Source of the DNA: Siminovitchia sp047228825
Lineage (GTDB): Bacteria; Bacillota; Bacilli; Bacillales; Bacillaceae_C
Direction: 5' to 3'
Assembly (NCBI RefSeq): GCF_047228825.1
Contig: NZ_JBFEGN010000109.1
Coordinates: 1-9,118, forward strand
DNA length: 9,118 nt
The notes below the pieces were generated by a model. It did no database searches and was not told the DNA's origin. It saw only the letters and a program-made list of their open reading frames with translations. Positions 6,253 to 9,118 of the stretch are shown in pieces (within the stretch, counting starts at the first letter, position 1; every line of letters begins with the position of its first letter). A program made the position numbers and the translations under genes.

Positions 6253-7533
6253 CTACCTATTTAGAACAGTCTTAATGCTATCCTCCACAATTTGGAAGCC
6301 TTTTTCAAGTCCCCCCTGGTCAATTGTCAATGGAGGCAAAAATTTAAATACTTCCCCTTCGGGTCCGGAGGTTTCCATTAGCAGCCCACGGTTAAAAGCC
6401 TCTTTACATATTTGCTCGGAGAATTCCGCTTTTTCGCATGCTGCACCTTGCATCAGGCCGCGGCCTCTTTTTTCTGCATTTAGCTCTGGATATTCGTGAA
6501 TGATAAAGTCTACAAATGAACTCATCATTTCCGCTTTTTTGGAAATTTCTTTTGAAAACTTGTTTGTTTCCCAATAGGTTAACGCTTCAGCAGCTGCAAT
6601 AAAAGCCATATTGTTTCCGCGGAACGTTCCGTTGTGCTCGCCAGGCTCCCAAATATCGTATTCCCTTTTAATCAGAGTCAGTGCCATCGGCAAACCGTAG
6701 CCTCCAATAGACTTCGACAAGCAGACGATATCCGGGGAGATCCCAGCGGGTTCAAAGCTAAAGAACGTTCCTGTCCTTCCGCATCCCGCCTGTACATCGT
6801 CAACGATCAACAATATACCGAATCTTCTGCATATTTTTTCGATGCTTCTGAGCCACTCATAGCTTGCTGCATTGATTCCCCCTTCGCCTTGAACCGTCTC
6901 AAGGATCATCGCTGCCGGCAGATCGAGTCCGCTGCCGCGATTTTCAAGAAAATGTTCGATATATTCGATGGAAGAACCGTTTTTAAGCGTGTTCTCATAA
7001 GGCATAAAAACAGTGTTTGAAAGAGGAATGCCGGCCCCGCTCCTTTTTGCCTCGTTGCCTGTTACTGAAAGAGAACCGATCGTCATTCCGTGAAAAGCAT
7101 TGGTAAAACTGATCACGGTATTGCGTCCGGTTGCCTTCCGGGCGATCTTTAAGGCACATTCCACCGTGTTGGTGCCGGTGGGTCCGGGGAACATCACTTT
7201 ATAATCGAGGTTCCGCGGTTTCAGGATGATGTCATAAAACCTTTGTAAAAATTCCCCTCTGGCAACAGTGGCCATATCCAGACTGTGCGCAATCAAGTCC
7301 TCTTCCAAATAATTGATGAGGAGCCGTTTCATTTTTTCATTGTTATGGCCGTAATTTAAAGCGCCGGCCCCTGCAAAAAAGTCGATATACTCTTTATCAT
7401 TGACGTCCCATAACTTGTGTCCTTTTGCTTTTTTAAAAACAGCGGGAAAGCTTCTGCTGTAGCTTCTTACATTTGATTCAAGTCTGTTAAAAATGTCCAA
7501 GTCCATTTCAGGTTGACTCATTACGGTTGACAT
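6253..7533 (-). CDS. ectB: L-2,4-diaminobutyrate aminotransferase EctB
   Basis: A 426-residue class III aminotransferase that uses pyridoxal phosphate to turn L-aspartate-4-semialdehyde and glutamate into L-2,4-diaminobutyrate and 2-oxoglutarate, the entry step of ectoine synthesis. Visible features are GPTGTN for phosphate binding (117-122), the aromatic-His pair in FHGMT (147-151), the DDVQAG segment with the cofactor aspartate (245-246), and the Schiff-base lysine Lys274 in CLSKSIGG. The RSYSRSFP start and overall length fit EctB. The ATG at 7533 was chosen: GGAGG lies 11 bases before it. A GTG at 7542 would sit only 2 bases behind that site, and the later ATG at 7521 has none. The gene starts 23 bases after ectA. 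Confidence 0.97.
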   Translation of the reverse strand: MSTVMSQPEMDLDIFNRLESNVRSYSRSFPAVFKKAKGHKLWDVNDKEYIDFFAGAGALNYGHNNEKMKRLLINYLEEDLIAHSLDMATVARGEFLQRFYDIILKPRNLDYKVMFPGPTGTNTVECALKIARKATGRNTVISFTNAFHGMTIGSLSVTGNEAKRSGAGIPLSNTVFMPYENTLKNGSSIEYIEHFLENRGSGLDLPAAMILETVQGEGGINAASYEWLRSIEKICRRFGILLIVDDVQAGCGRTGTFFSFEPAGISPDIVCLSKSIGGYGLPMALTLIKREYDIWEPGEHNGTFRGNNMAFIAAAEALTYWETNKFSKEISKKAEMMSSFVDFIIHEYPELNAEKRGRGLMQGAACEKAEFSEQICKEAFNRGLLMETSGPEGEVFKFLPPLTIDQGGLEKGFQIVEDSIKTVLNR

Positions 7534-7556
7534 GAAGTACACATACCTCCAGTTAT

Positions 7557-8123
7557 TTATTTCAGCGGTCCAATCCGATAGGCCATCTCGGCTTCATGTG
7601 AAGGATCGGGAAATTGGTCTTTCCCAAAACATTCGAATGTTTGATAGTCTGTTCCAAGCTTTTTCGCCAAGCCTTTGAATAAACGATTAGAAGCGATATT
7701 TGTTGGGGTCACCGTTGCTTCAATGAAGCGAACGTTTTGATGTTCAAGTCTTTTAAGGAGCTTCATCATCAATGCAGTGGCTAACCCTTTGCCTCTTTGC
7801 GTCTGATCGACAGCGACCTGCCAAATAAAAAGCGTGTCAGGGGAATCAGGCTGGAGAAATCCGGAAATGAATCCAACGATGCGGCCATCTTTTTCTGCAA
7901 CAATGGATGTTTTATAAAAATATTTTCCCCACATGAGATAGCTGTATGATGAATTGATATCAAGGACTTTCGATTTTATTACAAGGTCAAACATATGGCT
8001 TCCGTCATCCGCAGTTGGTTCACGAAAATAAATCGTTTTAGCGATCCTTCCTTTGGTCCTGGGCTTTTCAATTACTTTGCCGATTGTTTGTTCACCCCCT
8101 TTGTTCGAGTTGTATACCATCAT
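7557..8123 (-). CDS. ectA: L-2,4-diaminobutyrate acetyltransferase EctA (start uncertain)
   Basis: A GNAT-fold enzyme that acetylates L-2,4-diaminobutyrate with acetyl-CoA, the second step of the pathway. Diagnostic segments are YFREPTADDG near the start of the domain, LDINSSYSYLMWGKYF, the FIWQVAVD strand, the acetyl-CoA loop QRGKGLA, TVTPTNIASNRLF and the FPDPSHEAEMAYRIG tail. All are typical of EctA. Coordinates use the outermost ATG of an ATGATG pair (8123, 8120), which has no ribosome binding site. A strong one, AAAGGGGGTGA, lies inside this reading frame and points to an in-frame ATC at 8084-8082; that start would give 175 residues. There is no ATG, GTG or TTG in frame between the site and the conserved domain. 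A TTG at 8147 has only a poor site. It is the first gene of the operon. Confidence 0.93.
   Translation of the reverse strand: MMVYNSNKGGEQTIGKVIEKPRTKGRIAKTIYFREPTADDGSHMFDLVIKSKVLDINSSYSYLMWGKYFYKTSIVAEKDGRIVGFISGFLQPDSPDTLFIWQVAVDQTQRGKGLATALMMKLLKRLEHQNVRFIEATVTPTNIASNRLFKGLAKKLGTDYQTFECFGKDQFPDPSHEAEMAYRIGPLK
8092..8102 (-). promoter_or_regulatory. Strong Shine-Dalgarno site inside the annotated 5' end of ectA
   Basis: On the - strand AAAGGGGGTGA differs from the ideal AAAGGAGGTGA at one base. The next possible in-frame initiation codon at normal distance is ATC (8084-8082), 7 bases after the site. The GTG within the site itself is out of frame and hits a stop after seven codons. The site therefore argues for a non-standard ATC start, or for a base difference that removed an ordinary start. 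Confidence 0.6.
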
Positions 8124-8510
8124 ATCGGGAGCCGGGAGCAAAAGCAAAACGCCTCTGCCATGATATGAACGATTTATTCTTTATGAGCGTGAAACTGCCA
8201 TACATTTTAGTATGTTTTCTTTCAATCTCTCCCGTATGGTCCAATTGAGAGCCTGAATGGAAAAAATATGAAGTCCCTGTTTTTCTATTTGCAAAAATAA
8301 ATTGGTAAAGTAAATGTCGGGAAGCACGATCAAAATTCCCGCGTGTTATGGATGCTCTCCAAGTGTCCGATTTTCCATAAATGCTAACAGCCACGTTCTT
8401 TGGGGAGCGTGGCTGCTAAAAGTCCGGCAATTTCGGAAAATATTCCATGTTTCGGGAATACGTTTGAACAGTGTTATGGGATTTGAATCAACGATCAAAA
8501 CGTCGATTTT
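8124..8510 (-). other. Gene-free region upstream of ectA (operon promoter and leader)
   Basis: No convincing gene was found in these 387 bases on either strand. The ectABC promoter should be here. The best pair on the - strand is TTGCAA (8294-8289) and CATATT (8270-8265) with an 18-bp spacer, each matching consensus at four of six positions, so only a weak candidate. A small inverted repeat, CATAC-N6-GTATG (8199-8214), lies between that promoter and ectA and could be an operator or a leader hairpin. A larger hairpin (8385-8418) is listed separately. Confidence 0.35.
8385..8418 (-). terminator. Stable hairpin downstream of sspP, possible weak terminator
   Basis: Read on the - strand, UAGCAGCCACG (8418-8408) pairs with CGUGGCUGUUA (8395-8385) over 11 bp, with one G-U pair and a 12-base loop. 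The opposite strand would have an A-C mismatch instead, so the structure fits RNA made in the sspP/ect direction. Only a short, interrupted T stretch follows, so termination may be weak. It lies about 90 bases after sspP and 260 bases before ectA. Confidence 0.5.
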
Positions 8511-8636
8511 TTACATACCGTGTCCGGGGTTTTTGTTTTGCCGCGAATGATTTTTATTTTTGACTTTATGTGAGCCGCTAAGCGGTTCAGGTTGGTTTGA
8601 TTTTCTTTTCTGTTTTTTGCCGTCGCTTTTGCTCAT
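8511..8636 (-). CDS. sspP: Small acid-soluble spore protein P (SspP)
   Basis: A 41-residue, highly basic, hydrophilic protein. Its sequence runs MSKSDGKKQKRKS, then NQPEPLSGSHKVKNKNHSRQ, then a short Asn/Lys/Gly tail ending in Met. The QPEPLSGS-KVKN-NH-RQ core is the hallmark of SspP, a minor small acid-soluble protein packed into the core of the dormant spore; the Bacillus subtilis protein is slightly longer (about 48 residues). GGGAGGTG stands 7 bases before the ATG. The upstream sequence holds a plausible sigma-G promoter, which would restrict expression to the developing forespore. In B. subtilis sspP is, as I recall, paired with sspO; no sspO is seen here, and the ectoine operon follows instead. 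Confidence 0.9.
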   Translation of the reverse strand: MSKSDGKKQKRKSNQPEPLSGSHKVKNKNHSRQNKNPGHGM

Positions 8637-8716
8637 GAGACTGCACCTCCCATTTTGATATCTTTCCCAAGCTTCGGATTTCTATCAGTAGAAGGAAAAA
8701 ATCAGTCAATATCAGT

Positions 8717-8746
8717 TTATATGGGGGAGGAAATAGGAGGATATGC
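8717..8746 (-). promoter_or_regulatory. Candidate sigma-G promoter of sspP
   Basis: On the - strand GCATAT (8746-8741) and CATATAA (8723-8717) are separated by 17 bp. They resemble the forespore sigma-G elements (-35 of the G-ATA type, -10 CATnnTA), with one mismatch in the -10. The leader to the sspP ATG would be about 75 bases. Confidence 0.45.
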
Positions 8747-8831
8747 CAAGAATGCTGAGTATCCATCCTCTCAAGTTATCCTTATGTGACGAGAGGGCAC
8801 ATAATGGTGCATTAACATGGAAAATGAAGTT

Positions 8832-8864
8832 TGAACCGCTTTCTGGGTTCACGTAGACTATAAT
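8832..8864 (+). promoter_or_regulatory. Inverted-repeat operator candidate with TATAAT upstream of lipoprotein gene
   Basis: TGAACC (8832-8837) and GGTTCA (8846-8851) form a perfect 6-bp inverted repeat around an 8-base spacer. A perfect TATAAT follows at 8859-8864. No good -35 stands 17 bp upstream; TTGAAC (8831-8836) is 22 bp away, too far for normal use. The repeat covers the -35 area, so it could bind a dimeric activator or repressor. The leader to the ATG at 8996 would be about 125 bases, with no evident structure. Apart from this site and the sspP promoter, nothing was seen in 8637-8995. Confidence 0.45.
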
Positions 8865-8995
8865 ACATAGAGTTTTCCATTGGGAGTGCGGTTTGTGTTA
8901 GCTTCGCAATTTTAAACCAAGTAAACCGATGTATACAGATTGATTTCGATTTATAGTTTTGGAAAATTGAAAAAATAACCATAGGGGGATTATTA

Positions 8996-9118
8996 ATGAG
9001 AAAATACTCTTTTCTGTTAATGGTATGTCTGCTTTTTCTCCTCAGTGCATGCGGATCCAATAACGCGTCTAAAGGTGGAGGGAAAGCGAAAAGCGACAAA
9101 GGCACCCTTGAACGAATC
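8996..9118 (+). CDS. Lipoprotein, N-terminus only; probably a solute-binding protein
   Basis: The first 41 codons of a gene that runs off the window. The protein begins MRKYSFLLMVCLLFLLSACG: two positive charges, a hydrophobic core, and a clear lipobox LSAC with Cys19 as the lipidated residue. A Gly/Ser/Lys-rich linker follows, as in binding proteins tethered to the outer face of the Gram-positive membrane. The final visible residues GTLERI resemble the start of the mature domain in amino-acid-type ABC binding proteins, which often begin LERIK. This assignment rests on five or six residues and is tentative. ATAGGGGG lies about 7 bases before the ATG. Uptake of ectoine or another solute would fit the neighbourhood but cannot be shown here. 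Confidence 0.75.
   Translation, partial: MRKYSFLLMVCLLFLLSACGSNNASKGGGKAKSDKGTLERI

Noticed and set aside
8092..8394. 100-codon - strand open frame upstream of ectA
   Set aside because: No start signal and no recognisable protein; it overlaps the 5' end of ectA in another frame and covers the probable promoter and leader.
8314..8550. 78-codon + strand open frame
   Set aside because: It overlaps the end of sspP on the opposite strand, has no ribosome binding site, and its product shows no family-like pattern.
8767..8796. CCTCTC / GAGAGG inverted repeat with an 18-base loop
   Set aside because: Only 6 bp of pairing over a long loop, with no T-run or promoter association; chance is the simplest explanation.
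8721..8865. Short + strand reading frames behind GGAGGAAATAGGAGG, for example from ATG 8743 or 8752 to a TAG near 8855
   Set aside because: The first ATG is only 2 bases from the ribosome-binding-like sequence, the peptide has no recognisable features, and the purine run is the complement of the spacer of the likely sspP promoter.

Overview
The window looks like a chromosomal segment of a spore-forming member of the Bacillaceae. Supporting signs are strong purine-rich ribosome binding sites, moderate G+C, an ectABC ectoine operon, and a small acid-soluble spore protein gene (sspP) that would only occur in an endospore former. The species cannot be named from this sequence.

Left region (1-2666, + strand): the C-terminal half of a tripartite tricarboxylate transporter large permease (TctA), cut off at its 5' end at about position 80-100, followed by an intact small permease (TctB) and an M20-family metallo-hydrolase of the ArgE/DapE deacylase type. 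No substrate-binding TctC is present, so the transporter is probably non-functional here. The hydrolase has a complete active site and may have its own promoter. Right behind its stop codon sits a 125-bp element with 18-bp inverted ends (2673-2797), either a decayed insertion sequence or MITE-like repeat, or a terminator derived from one.

Middle region (2808-5731, - strand): a LytTR-type regulator, then an ABC ATPase, an ABC-2 permease overlapping it by 4 bp, and an untracked 26-residue membrane peptide. The regulator is the most interesting protein of the window. Its N-terminal two thirds form an ABC ATPase domain that has lost the Walker A lysine, the signature motif and the switch histidine, yet keeps a GLYERLSI segment shared with the true ATPase next door. 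Its C-terminal third is a complete LytTR DNA-binding domain. This suggests a regulator built on a dead copy of the transporter's own ATPase.

Right region (5795-8123, - strand): ectA-ectB-ectC, the pathway from L-aspartate-semialdehyde to the compatible solute ectoine, ending in a clear intrinsic terminator. ectA has a textbook Shine-Dalgarno sequence but no ATG, GTG or TTG after it; the in-frame codon at the right distance is ATC. Further right are sspP (8511-8636, - strand, with a sigma-G-like promoter) and, reading off the window on the + strand, the signal peptide of a lipoprotein that probably belongs to a solute-binding protein. A 20-bp inverted repeat lies just upstream of that gene's -10-like sequence.
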